Shown here one piece after another: positions 1 through 7,324 of a stretch of DNA of 13,697 bases. The notes under the pieces were generated by a model. It was not told where the DNA came from and searched no databases. It saw only the letters and a list, made by a program, of their open reading frames with translations. Every line of letters begins with the position of its first letter. Position 1 is the stretch's first letter. The position numbers and the translations under genes were made by a program. This stretch comes from Comamonadaceae bacterium (lineage in GTDB: Bacteria > Pseudomonadota > Gammaproteobacteria > Burkholderiales > Burkholderiaceae_C): contig CANIDW010000013.1 in the NCBI GenBank assembly GCA_947466165.1, forward strand, positions 1 to 13,697, in the 5' to 3' direction.

Positions 1-641
1 CGCAAATCAACGCCCTGGGTGTGCAAGTGGCCTACCACGGCGCCGACATGAGCAAGCCCGACGAGATCGAAGCCATGATGAAGTTTGCAGCCGACAAGTT
101 CGGCCGCGTCGATATTCTGGTGAACAACGCCGGCATTCAGCACGTGGCAAAAATAGAAGACTTTCCTGTTGAAAAATGGGACGCCGTGCTGGCCATCAAC
201 CTGAGCAGCGCCTTCCACGCCACGCGCCTGGCACTGCCCGCTATGAAAGCGGCCAACTGGGGCCGCATCATCAACATAGCCTCGGCCCACGGTCTGGTCG
301 GCTCAGCCGAAAAATCCGCCTATGTGGCCGCCAAGCACGGCCTGGTCGGCCTGACCAAAGTCTGCGCATTGGAAACCGCCACTACTGGCGTGACCTGTAA
401 CGCTATTTGCCCGGGCTGGGTGCTGACCCCTCTGGTTCAAAAGCAGGTCGATGCCAAAGCCGCCGCCCAGAATATTTCAAACGAAGACGCCAAGCGCCAG
501 CTGCTAGGTGAAAAAGAGCCCTCCATGCAATTCACCACCCCCGAAGAGCTGGGCGAGTTGGCAGTTTTTTTCTGCTCTGCCGCCGGCAACAACGTGCGCG
601 GCGTGGCCTGGAACATGGACGGCGGCTGGGTGGCGCAATAA
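1..641 (+). CDS. bdhA: 3-hydroxybutyrate dehydrogenase (SDR family), 5'-truncated by the window edge
   Basis: Short-chain dehydrogenase that interconverts (R)-3-hydroxybutyrate and acetoacetate with NAD(H) in the cytoplasm, a step in poly-3-hydroxybutyrate and ketone-body use. The reading frame is already open at base 3 and gives 212 residues before the TAA at 639-641, so about 50 N-terminal residues with the Rossmann TGxxxGIG motif lie outside the window. Visible SDR landmarks are NNAG (LVNNAGIQHV), the catalytic Ser in INIASAHGL, the YxxxK pair in SAYVAAKHG, and the substrate-loop stretch CPGWVLTPLVQKQ. LLGEKEPS and the C-terminal end GVAWNMDGGWVAQ are typical of the bacterial D-beta-hydroxybutyrate dehydrogenase branch. 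The GTG at 21 is internal, not the start. It is followed by 232 bp without a convincing gene, so it is probably the last gene of its unit. The family assignment is strong; the exact substrate is inferred from similarity to the family. Confidence 0.9.
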   Translation, partial: QINALGVQVAYHGADMSKPDEIEAMMKFAADKFGRVDILVNNAGIQHVAKIEDFPVEKWDAVLAINLSSAFHATRLALPAMKAANWGRIINIASAHGLVGSAEKSAYVAAKHGLVGLTKVCALETATTGVTCNAICPGWVLTPLVQKQVDAKAAAQNISNEDAKRQLLGEKEPSMQFTTPEELGELAVFFCSAAGNNVRGVAWNMDGGWVAQ

Positions 642-873
642 AAAGACTTCGGCGCTAGCCTGATTGACTAATTACTTCCAACGCACATCGCCATGTCTGA
701 CTGCGTAACCGTTTTACTTCTGAGTTCAGAGAAAATTAAGGGGATTCCCTATGCTCACTATCAGGGGGGACGTCAATAATTATCCTGTTATCGCGTAACG
801 CCATCTGGCAATTCACTTGCTTTTTGAACAAGACCTAATCCCCTACTCTCCATATTTCTGACTGAATTATTTC

Positions 874-2346
874 ATGCCTCAAACCTACAGCAACGTTTTG
901 TTTATATTGTCAGACGAACACACGCGTGATGTGACCGGCTGTTACGGGCACCCATTCATTCAAACTCCCAACCTTGATGCGCTTGCGGCGCGCGGAACGC
1001 GCTTTGATGCCGCTTATACAAATTGCCCGATCTGTGTGCCGGCTCGAGCTAGCCTGCACACTGGCACGCACGTTGCTGAAAATCATTGCTGGGACAATGC
1101 CCATCCCTACGATGGCAGCATGCGCAGTTGGGCGCACCGCCTGCGCGACGCTGGCCACCACACCATGTCGATTGGCAAGCTTCACTTCAGAAGCCAAGAC
1201 GACGATAACGGTTTTGTCGAAGAAATTATTCCTCTGCATGTAGTCGACGGTCAAGGCGATTTGCTGGGCCTGGTTCGTTCGCCACTGCCGGCCGCCCGCG
1301 GCGGCACCGCTGATTTAGCTAACGGTGCAGGTCCGGGTGAGTCAAGCTATGCAGCCTACGACCGCAGTATTCGAGATGGAACCATTGAATGGCTCAAGGA
1401 CCATGCCCAAAAACAAACCAAACCCTGGTGTTTATTTGTTTCTTTCGTCAAACCCCATTTCCCGTTGGTCGCACCGCCTGAGTTTTACAAAAAATACCCG
1501 CCGGAAAGCTTGCCTATGCCGCGTTTATACGAAGACGCGCACGAGCCCACCCATCCGGTGGTTGCAGCGCTACGCCAATGCATGAATTACGACGATTACT
1601 TCACACCCGAAAAGGTACGAATTGCACTGGCGGCCTACTATGGCATGGTGAGTTTTCTGGATGACAACATTGGCAAGGTTCTATCGGCTTTGCAGGAGTC
1701 CGGATTGGCTGAAACCACCCGCGTGATCTATTCAACGGATCATGGCGACAACTTGGGTAACCGACACATGTGGGGCAAGTCTGTTCATTACGAAGAGGCT
1801 TGTGCCATACCCATGATCATTGCCGGGCCTGGCATTGGGGCGGGTCAGGTCTGTGACACGCCGGTCAGCCTGGTAGACATCTACCCCACCATCCTGCAAA
1901 GCGTAGGCCTTTCGCCCGATTCAATTGAGCAGAAGTTGCCGGGCCGCTCGCTGTTGGATTTGGCCGCGCTTCCTACCCAAGAGCGTGCTGTTCTGAGTGA
2001 ATACCATGCTGCGGGCTCCATCACTGCCATGTATATGGTTCGAATGGGACGATGGAAATACATACACCATGTCGGCTTTGAGCCCGAACTTTTTGACCTG
2101 GTCAATGATCCAGGTGAAATCAATGATCTGGCAGGTAATCCTGAGCATCTGAAAACCCTACTCCGAATGGAGGGGCAACTTCGCAGCATGATAGATCCAG
2201 AGGCAGTTAATGCAAATGCTTTTGCCGACCAAGCCAGCAAGATACAGGCACAAGGTGGCGTCGAAGTGTTGCTCAAACGCGGTGATTTCGGCTACTCACC
2301 TGCGCCCGGTCAAAAGCCGGTTTTTGCGACCAGTCTTGAGGCCTAA
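874..2346 (+). CDS. Cys-type sulfatase, cytoplasmic (alkaline phosphatase superfamily)
   Basis: A 490-residue sulfatase expected to hydrolyse a sulfate ester (or, in related family members, a phosphonate monoester), releasing inorganic sulfate. The N-terminus NVLFILSDEHTRD supplies the first metal-binding acidic residues (Asp14, Glu15). The sulfatase signature is C-V-P-A-R at residues 54-58, where Cys54 would be converted to formylglycine by a maturation enzyme not present here. The second metal site is the S-T-D-H-G-D-N stretch at about 287-293 (Asp289, His290). Length is normal for the family. There is no signal peptide, so the substrate must be imported. The ATG at 874 is the only sensible start: an in-frame TGA lies at 859-861. 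No Shine-Dalgarno sequence is visible upstream. A Bug binding protein follows after 98 bp, a common betaproteobacterial pairing that suggests delivery of the substrate or use of the product. The substrate (aryl, choline or other ester) cannot be decided. Confidence 0.87.
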   Translation: MPQTYSNVLFILSDEHTRDVTGCYGHPFIQTPNLDALAARGTRFDAAYTNCPICVPARASLHTGTHVAENHCWDNAHPYDGSMRSWAHRLRDAGHHTMSIGKLHFRSQDDDNGFVEEIIPLHVVDGQGDLLGLVRSPLPAARGGTADLANGAGPGESSYAAYDRSIRDGTIEWLKDHAQKQTKPWCLFVSFVKPHFPLVAPPEFYKKYPPESLPMPRLYEDAHEPTHPVVAALRQCMNYDDYFTPEKVRIALAAYYGMVSFLDDNIGKVLSALQESGLAETTRVIYSTDHGDNLGNRHMWGKSVHYEEACAIPMIIAGPGIGAGQVCDTPVSLVDIYPTILQSVGLSPDSIEQKLPGRSLLDLAALPTQERAVLSEYHAAGSITAMYMVRMGRWKYIHHVGFEPELFDLVNDPGEINDLAGNPEHLKTLLRMEGQLRSMIDPEAVNANAFADQASKIQAQGGVEVLLKRGDFGYSPAPGQKPVFATSLEA

Positions 2347-2444
2347 GAATTTCACGCTGTTTCACGTAGAGACACGACGTCTCCTCTGCCCTCCATTAGC
2401 CGAGCCGATTTGCAGACCTTGACCACTAACGATAGGAGACGACG

Positions 2445-3425
2445 ATGAACACCTTGAAACACATCAGCCTTGTAGGCGCATTGGCCTTTGGTATGACGGC
2501 CATGTCAACGCAGGCCTTGGCTCAGTCTTATCCCGATAAACCCATTCGTCTGATCGTTGCAGACGCGCCCGGCGGAGCGCCTGATATTTTGGCCAGGATG
2601 CTGGCCCAGAAAATGTCGGACAGCATGGGCCAACCCGTTGTCGTTGATAACAAGCCCGGGGCAGCAGGTCTGTTGGGTGCAGAACAGGCCGCTCGAGCTC
2701 CTGCAGACGGCTATAACCTTTTCATGAATCAGACGGCAGTTTGGGGGATCTTGCCAAGCGTCAAGAAAAACTTGCCTTATGACCCGATCAATAGCTTCAT
2801 GCCCATCACCCGCATCGCCATCGCATCGAATGTCATGGTCATCAATCCGTCAATTTCAGCTAAAACTGTGCCAGAGTTGGTCAAGCTGGCTAAGGCCAAT
2901 CCCGGTTCAATCAATTATGCGTCTGCGGGTATTGCATCGCCAGCCCACTTGGCTGGCGAGATGTTCAATTTGCTCGCTGATGTGAAGTTAACTCACGTAC
3001 CGTACAAAGGTGCCGGCCCTGCCCTTCTTGATGTGATCGGAGGTCAGGTGCAGCTAATCATCACCTCGCCGATCGCAGCCGGGGCTCATATCAGCAACGG
3101 CAAGGTGCGCGCGCTGGCAACCACCGGCGCGCAACGTAACCCCGCTTTACCGGACCTGCCTACAATTGCTGAGTCCGTCAAAGGATATGAAATTTCTCAA
3201 GCATGGGGCATCACCGTTCCCAACGGCACGCCTGTTGCCATCGTCAATCGACTCCATGCTGAAATCATCAAGGCGATAAGCCAGCCCGACACACGCGAAC
3301 GAATCTCGAAATTAGGCGCGGTGCCCTTTACTGAGACACCAGGGGAGTTCGCAGCAGCCATCGCTGCCGACCGCAAGCGCTTAGGCGACGTCATCACCAA
3401 GACCGGGATAGTGCTGGCGGACTGA
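2445..3425 (+). CDS. Bug-family (TctC-like) periplasmic solute-binding protein, orphan
   Basis: A 326-residue tripartite tricarboxylate transporter (TTT) receptor that would bind a small organic solute, usually a carboxylate, in the periplasm. Residues 1-26 form a Sec signal peptide (basic N-region, hydrophobic core, ALA before Gln27). The mature protein starts SYPDKPIRLIV and carries the family landmarks: APGGAPDILAR near the N-terminus, VVDNKPGAAG, LPYDP, NYASAGIASPAHL, and VPYKGAGPALLDVIGGQVQL in the second lobe. The start is supported by AGGAGA at 2434-2439, 5 nt before the ATG. It lies 98 bp after the sulfatase and has no TctA or TctB beside it, so it either uses the TctBA pair about 5 kb away or another membrane pair in the genome, or works in sensing, as reported for some Bug proteins. 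Its ligand is unknown; sulfatase-related uptake is an inference from position. Confidence 0.92.
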   Translation: MNTLKHISLVGALAFGMTAMSTQALAQSYPDKPIRLIVADAPGGAPDILARMLAQKMSDSMGQPVVVDNKPGAAGLLGAEQAARAPADGYNLFMNQTAVWGILPSVKKNLPYDPINSFMPITRIAIASNVMVINPSISAKTVPELVKLAKANPGSINYASAGIASPAHLAGEMFNLLADVKLTHVPYKGAGPALLDVIGGQVQLIITSPIAAGAHISNGKVRALATTGAQRNPALPDLPTIAESVKGYEISQAWGITVPNGTPVAIVNRLHAEIIKAISQPDTRERISKLGAVPFTETPGEFAAAIAADRKRLGDVITKTGIVLAD

Positions 3426-3574
3426 AAAACTCAGATCATCAGAGCAAACGCGGCTCAATCAACTGTGCGCCACCAGCAAACGAGTCAGTGACGCATTGCC
3501 GACTGAACGCGAACGGCAAAAAGCTGCTTAGCTATGGATTGAACACACCTGTCTTAGCTGATACGCTATGCCAG

Positions 3575-3790
3575 ATGGACAACATTGATCCCAGGTACTG
3601 CCCAATCTGCCTATCCCCAAATGCTTGCATGATGGAGATAGCTCGGGCAGCAGGTACTCAACCAGAGCGGTGCTGGTGCATGGACGCAGAGTTCACGCCT
3701 GAAGTTCTGGCCCTGTTACCGAATCAAGCCAGAGGCAAAGCCTGCATTTGTGCCAAATGCGCCAACAATGTTGGTGCACAACAGCATTGA
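3575..3790 (+). CDS. Small cysteine-rich CWC-family protein
   Basis: A small cytosolic protein of 71 residues from the ATG at 3575. It contains eight cysteines in the pattern CPxC, C, CWC, CxC, C (Cys9, 12, 18, 33, 35, 57, 59, 62). The core ERCWCMDAEFTPEVLALLP followed by ARGKACICAKCA matches the cysteine-rich CWC family (PF14375), which has no established function; the spacing suggests a bound metal such as zinc, which is inference. The start is uncertain: the frame extends upstream to a GTG at 3488, which would add 29 residues that lack the family look, and neither start has a clear ribosome binding site. I prefer 3575 because family members are about this size. It lies 62 bp before the BLUF gene and 149 bp after the Bug gene, on the same strand. 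A perfect inverted repeat follows its stop codon. Confidence 0.75.
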   Translation: MDNIDPRYCPICLSPNACMMEIARAAGTQPERCWCMDAEFTPEVLALLPNQARGKACICAKCANNVGAQQH

Positions 3791-3802
3791 TGGCCTAATC
3801 AG

Positions 3803-3829
3803 CAAAGCAATCTCTTGCGCATTGCTTTG
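3803..3829 (+). promoter_or_regulatory. Perfect 9-bp inverted repeat between CWC and BLUF genes
   Basis: CAAAGCAAT at 3803-3811 and ATTGCTTTG at 3821-3829 are exact reverse complements around a 9-nt loop. The element sits 13 bp after the CWC stop and 24 bp before the BLUF start. No T-tract follows directly (the next bases are TAAATTTC), so it is not a classic terminator. It may be an operator palindrome or an mRNA hairpin separating the two genes. Its role is inferred from position only. Confidence 0.35.
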
Positions 3830-3852
3830 TAAATTTCTAAAAAGGAGCCAAC

Positions 3853-4275
3853 ATGCTCGTTCGCCTTTTGTATGTCAGCCAGCCGATAGGCCCAGTGACA
3901 ACGACCGTCACCACTTTGATATTAGAGCAATCAAATATCTATAACAAAAAAGAAAATATCACTGGTGTTTTATGTCAAGGCTCAGGCTTATGGATGCAAG
4001 CATTAGAAGGTGAGAGACACCAAGTGAACGTTCTTTACGCTCGAATCATGGCCAATCGACATCACCACAATCTTGAATTGCTGTCGATGGAAGAAATTAC
4101 GCACCGACGATTCGGCGAATGGTCTATGGCGCTTGTTCATTTGTCCAAAGATGACCCCATGGTCCAGATGGCGCATCCTGAATTTGATCCCTACTCCGCC
4201 ACATCCAAAGATGCAATGTCACTCTTGGATGCACTGCTCAAAACAAGCAGTCCCATCAGCAGCATGGCATCCTGA
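3853..4275 (+). CDS. Stand-alone BLUF blue-light sensor protein
   Basis: A 140-residue protein with a complete BLUF domain (about residues 2-93), which binds FAD and senses blue light, plus a short C-terminal tail, as in the small BlrB/PixD-like BLUF proteins that act through a partner. The photocycle residues are all in place: Tyr7 in LLYVS, Asn31 in YNKKENITGVL, Gln49 in WMQALEG, and Trp90 with Met92 in FGEWSMAL. The RH pair typical of the later part of the domain is seen in ANRHHHNLELL. The start is firm: AGGAG at 3843-3847, 5 nt before the ATG. No EAL, GGDEF or other output domain is fused or adjacent, so the response is unknown. The gene body is AT-richer by eye than its neighbours, which may reflect transfer, but I have not measured it. 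The nearest genes encode a CWC protein upstream and an MFS exporter 198 bp downstream. Confidence 0.93.
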   Translation: MLVRLLYVSQPIGPVTTTVTTLILEQSNIYNKKENITGVLCQGSGLWMQALEGERHQVNVLYARIMANRHHHNLELLSMEEITHRRFGEWSMALVHLSKDDPMVQMAHPEFDPYSATSKDAMSLLDALLKTSSPISSMAS

Positions 4276-4473
4276 ATCGCCCCTGGAACTTAGGACGCCA
4301 ATCGGTTTAAGTTGAGAGCTTGTCTCCAGAGTTCCTTGGTTTTTAAAGGTCACCGGTGGTCAATCGTCTCAGTTATGTCACGCGGGGTTTATGAACTACA
4401 AGCATTCCCGTCAATAATGTTGCTTTGTGTTCTACCCCCCAATTGAGGCGCATCAACGCGCTGCCTTAGCCTG

Positions 4474-5868
4474 ATGAGCCAGCAGACCCAAGCTCCCACT
4501 ACTTCGCCTGCTTCTGATGTCAATGCAGTACAAAACCGCCTGGTACAGGTGCTGTTTGTCGGTGTCTTCATGGCGGCGCTTGATTCAGCCATCGTGGGGC
4601 CGGTCCTGCCTGCATTGCGTGTAGCCTTTGGTGTCGACAACCGCACTGTCGGACTTCTATCTACAGTTTTTTCCCTGAGCTCGATGTGCAGCACGGCGCT
4701 GATGGCTTACTTCAGCGACCGCCATGGCCGCCGTCCGGTGTATCTGGCCAGTGTGGCGCTGTTCGCCATCGGCTCACTGTGCATCGCAGCAGCTCCCAAC
4801 TTTGACCTGCTGCTGGTCGCCCGTGCCATCCAGGGCATTGGCGCAGGGGGCATTGCGCCGGTGGCCAGCGCCGTGATTGGTGATGTGTTCACAGCTGAGC
4901 GGCGCGGCCGTATTTTGGGGCTGATTGGTGCCACCCACGGTATGGCCTTTGTGCTCGGGCCGCCACTGGCCACCGCGCTCACATCCACGCTGGGCTGGCG
5001 CTGGTTGTTCCTGGTGAACATACCTGTGGCTCTGGTCGTGCTGTGCTTAGGAGCGCGCAGCCTGCCACGCCAGCGCAGCGAAGCGCTACCGGGGCCCATC
5101 GACGCAGCTGGTATTACCCTTACTTTGTTGTTCCTGCTGTGTCTGGTCATGGGGATTTCGCGTCTGCCGGACTCGGCCACCGGGATGCTGCTCTGGCCTT
5201 GGTTTCTGGCTGCCAGTGGCGTACTGCTGGCCGCTTTGGTGGCCATTGAAAAACGACAGCCGCAAGCGCTGATTCCCATTGCGCTTTTTGCAAACCGGCA
5301 ACTGGCTTATACCTATGTGCTGACGCTGGGCGTGGGTTTTTCCATGGGTGGCATTGTGTTTTTGACCACCATCGCCACGCTGGCTTATGGGGTCAGCGTG
5401 GAGCACGCGGGGCTGGCACTGCTGCCTTTGGTGCTGTGCTCTATGGTGGGCTCGATGGCGGCAGGGCGGCTGCTGAACCGTCTGGGCGCCCGCAACATGG
5501 TGATTTTTGGTTTCGGGCTGTTGACGCTGGGATACCTGCAAAGCGCGGTGCCACAGACCGGCTTTACCGCGTTCGTGGTGGCATCGGTGCTGGTGGGTAT
5601 TGGCCTGGGTGTGGTTGTCAGCGGCGCGCTGCGCTCGATTGCGATTGACGAAGCGCCCCCTGCCCTGCGCGGCTCAGCTCAGGGGCTGATCAATATTTTC
5701 AACGCGGTGGGGACACTGTTGGCTGTGACCTGCATCAGCGCCATTGCTGACTTTGATGGCGGCGAGCTAACGGGCTTTGGTCGCGCGTATCTTGCCTTGG
5801 GGTTGACCATGCTCGTGATGCTGTTGGTTGCGCTCGGGCTAAAAAGGGCGTCCACCGAGTCCGTGTGA
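4474..5868 (+). CDS. DHA2-type (EmrB/QacA-like) MFS drug or metabolite exporter
   Basis: A 464-residue inner-membrane major facilitator superfamily protein, probably a proton-driven exporter of drugs or small metabolites. About 14 hydrophobic segments are visible, including the central pair (near residues 215-225 and 240-258) typical of the DHA2 family. Motifs in order: Asp37 in TM1 (AALDSAIVGPVLPAL), motif A at the TM2-3 loop (S-D-R-H-G-R-R-P, 81-88), the TM4 segment RAIQGIGAGGIAPVASAVIG (117-136), and the antiporter-type motif C in TM5 (GPPLATALTSTLGWRWLFLV, 162-181). The predicted start ATG has no clear Shine-Dalgarno sequence. The 198-bp gap upstream contains an 8-bp palindrome CACCGGTG (4351-4358) that might be an operator. 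The gene converges on the DUF1289/LysR pair. No periplasmic adaptor (EmrA-type) gene is adjacent, and the substrate is unknown. Confidence 0.9.
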   Translation: MSQQTQAPTTSPASDVNAVQNRLVQVLFVGVFMAALDSAIVGPVLPALRVAFGVDNRTVGLLSTVFSLSSMCSTALMAYFSDRHGRRPVYLASVALFAIGSLCIAAAPNFDLLLVARAIQGIGAGGIAPVASAVIGDVFTAERRGRILGLIGATHGMAFVLGPPLATALTSTLGWRWLFLVNIPVALVVLCLGARSLPRQRSEALPGPIDAAGITLTLLFLLCLVMGISRLPDSATGMLLWPWFLAASGVLLAALVAIEKRQPQALIPIALFANRQLAYTYVLTLGVGFSMGGIVFLTTIATLAYGVSVEHAGLALLPLVLCSMVGSMAAGRLLNRLGARNMVIFGFGLLTLGYLQSAVPQTGFTAFVVASVLVGIGLGVVVSGALRSIAIDEAPPALRGSAQGLINIFNAVGTLLAVTCISAIADFDGGELTGFGRAYLALGLTMLVMLLVALGLKRASTESV

Positions 5869-5893
5869 TCTGGCCCATGGAGATGATGGACTT

Positions 5894-5913
5894 AAGCTGA
5901 AGAAAATCAGCTT
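5894..5913. terminator. Possible bidirectional hairpin between convergent genes
   Basis: AAGCTGA at 5894-5900 and TCAGCTT at 5907-5913 form a perfect 7-bp stem with a 6-nt loop (AGAAAA). It lies in the 60-bp gap between the convergent MFS gene and the DUF1289 gene, where a shared terminator is expected. No T-run follows on either strand, so the call rests on position and symmetry. Confidence 0.35.
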
Positions 5914-5928
5914 GTCGAGACAGCTGCC

Positions 5929-6216
5929 TCAATCCATCGCCAACTTGACCCGATGCAAGATGGTTTTCCACAGCTCGCGCTTGTTGGCGGCTGTGGACCG
6001 ACCCCAAGCCGATATCTCACCCAATGTGCGAAAACACCCCTCACACAAGCCGTCGTCTGCATTGACGCGGCAAACAGAAATGCATGGCGTCGGGATATCT
6101 TCGCCAGCCATCGACACGGAGTTTGCTAGGGCCGTCAAGCTTTGTATGGCATCTTGCCTGGATAATTTGTTGGGCTGAATATCCACAGCAAGGTCTTCGA
6201 CTGAGCGCTGAGTCAT
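5929..6216 (-). CDS. DUF1289 family protein (four-cysteine motif)
   Basis: A 95-residue protein with the DUF1289 core in its second half: TPCISVCRVNADDGLCEGC (residues 43-61) followed by FRTLGEISAW. The four cysteines (45, 49, 58, 61) are the family hallmark and suggest metal or iron-sulfur binding, which is inference; the family has no settled function. The N-terminal 40 residues are not recognisable. The start ATG (6216-6214) overlaps the TGA (6215-6213) of the LysR C-terminal frame as ATGA. There is no Shine-Dalgarno sequence, so translation is probably coupled to the regulator gene. A later in-frame Met36 (MAGEDIPTPC) is an alternative start that would leave only the conserved domain. It ends 60 bp from the convergent MFS gene. 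Confidence 0.82.
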   Translation of the reverse strand: MTQRSVEDLAVDIQPNKLSRQDAIQSLTALANSVSMAGEDIPTPCISVCRVNADDGLCEGCFRTLGEISAWGRSTAANKRELWKTILHRVKLAMD

Positions 6217-7201
6217 TGCTTATAGCTTTTCGGTAGTGATTGCGATAACGACGATGGTTTGACCCGCACTGTTCCTTGGCCGTTTGCTTTCATGCCTTTG
6301 GTCTTGGCGCCCGCAATATGCTTGGAGGCCAAAAGCTGATCATAGAGTTCTTGTGCGGCTGGCGACAGGGATCGACCCCTGCGGTGGATCAAGCCAACGG
6401 TACGGCTGACCACTGGATTCACCAGCGGTACGCTGACAAGAGTGGGATGTCCATCGGGCGGCATGGCTAACCTGGGTACTGCTGCCACGCCCATGCCGGC
6501 CTCCACCAAACTGACTAACGTGGAGACATGTTGAGCCTCGCAATACCACCTGGGGCGTGTCGGATGTTCCGTGAGCGCTAGATCAAGTAAAAATCGATTA
6601 CCACTGTCTTTCGTTACTGACATGTAATCGTAAGCAGACAATTCAGACCAGGTCACTTTCTTCATGCGTGCAAGCGGATGCTCAGTCCTGCAGGCCACTA
6701 CAAAGGGCTCCTTAAAATCGGTTCGAACACCAAGTCTGGCTCTTGGGCGCCGATGTAGTTGAGCCCAAAATCCGCTTCGTTGCGCAAGATCGTCGTTAAA
6801 ACTTCGTTAGCGCCCTGGTCGATGATTCTCAAAAGGATTCGTGGATACCGGGCGTGGTAGGCACTGAGAATAGTCGGCAAAAAATACCGGATCGCAGAAG
6901 GAATACAAGCCACGGTGACCTCGCCACTCACGTGCGTAGCGACGTCTCGTATACCCATCAAGGACTGCTCAAGACTGTTGAGTAAGTCGCCAGCGCGGTG
7001 AGAAAATTCACGGCCTACCGTCGTCATGTCCACCTTACGGGTAGTCCGGTGAAACAGTCGCACGCCCAATGCTGATTCGAGCTTTTCTATGCGCCTGGAA
7101 AGCGCAGGTTGCGATAAATGCAGCTCTTCAGCAGCCGCACTGAAACTCCCTAGCTTCGCTACTGAAACAAAAGCACGCAAATCCGGCAAGTCAAAATTCA
7201 T
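6213..7201 (-). pseudogene. LysR-type transcriptional regulator, split by a one-base frameshift
   Basis: Two minus-strand frames together make one LysR regulator. The first (7201-6698, 167 aa) has the winged helix-turn-helix (FSAAAEELHLSQPALSRRIE, about residues 20-39) and half of the effector domain, ending at ...VFEPILRSPL-stop. The second continues from about 6713 as ...EPFVVACRTEHPLARMKK and runs to 6213. Restoring one A in TTTTAAGGAGCCC (near 6713-6716) joins them as PILKEPFVVAC, normal for the family, giving a 329-residue protein of typical length. The domains otherwise look intact, so the lesion is recent or a sequencing error. The first frame's TAG (6700-6698) and a GTG for the second frame (6698-6696) share one base, and AAGGAG (6713-6708) lies 9 nt before that GTG, so separate translation of the C-terminal half is possible. 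It is divergent from the VOC-tct operon, the usual place for its regulator. The C-terminal frame overlaps DUF1289 by ATGA. Confidence 0.85.
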
Positions 7202-7324
7202 GTGCCAAACGCATTAATCATAAGATACCTTGCATTTTACACAGCGATGACCTTCAGTCACTATAAGATACTTGCTGTGTTTGCATGTTGCATCTGAATC
7301 AGCAAAATCTCCAAGGAGTTCGAA
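7202..7324. promoter_or_regulatory. Divergent LysR/VOC-tct promoter region with repeated motifs
   Basis: This 123-bp gap separates the divergent LysR and VOC genes. ATAAGATAC occurs twice in the same orientation, at 7220-7228 and 7263-7271. The copies are 43 bp apart, close to four helical turns, and each is soon followed by TTGC. ACACAGC (7239-7245) and GCTGTGT (7274-7280) form a perfect 7-bp inverted repeat around the second copy. TATAAG at 7262-7267 could be a -10 for the operon, without a good -35, as in activator-dependent promoters. TATGAT on the minus strand (7222-7217) could be a -10 for lysR. Regulator binding is inferred from position and symmetry. Confidence 0.5.
7313..7318 (+). 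promoter_or_regulatory. Ribosome binding site that fixes a TTG start
   Basis: AAGGAG lies 6 nt before the TTG at 7325. It is the strongest Shine-Dalgarno sequence near the VOC gene, and no ATG or GTG gives a full-length first domain. It therefore supports the rare TTG initiation codon. Confidence 0.75.

Noticed and set aside
3488..3574. GTG start for the CWC gene
   Set aside because: The 29 extra residues show no family character and no Shine-Dalgarno sequence is visible. Kept only as an alternative.
4285..4344. Terminator after the BLUF gene
   Set aside because: GGAACT/AGTTCC arms are followed by GTTTTT, but the loop is about 39 nt and competing weak stems exist, so it is not convincing.
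4351..4358. CACCGGTG palindrome upstream of the MFS gene as a confirmed operator
   Set aside because: An 8-bp palindrome can occur by chance and no regulator gene is adjacent. It is mentioned only as a possibility.
6690..6720. Programmed -1 ribosomal frameshift joining the two LysR frames
   Set aside because: The site TTTTAAGG does not fit a proper X-XXY-YYZ slippery heptamer in the zero frame, and LysR regulators are not known to use frameshifting. A one-base deletion explains it more simply.
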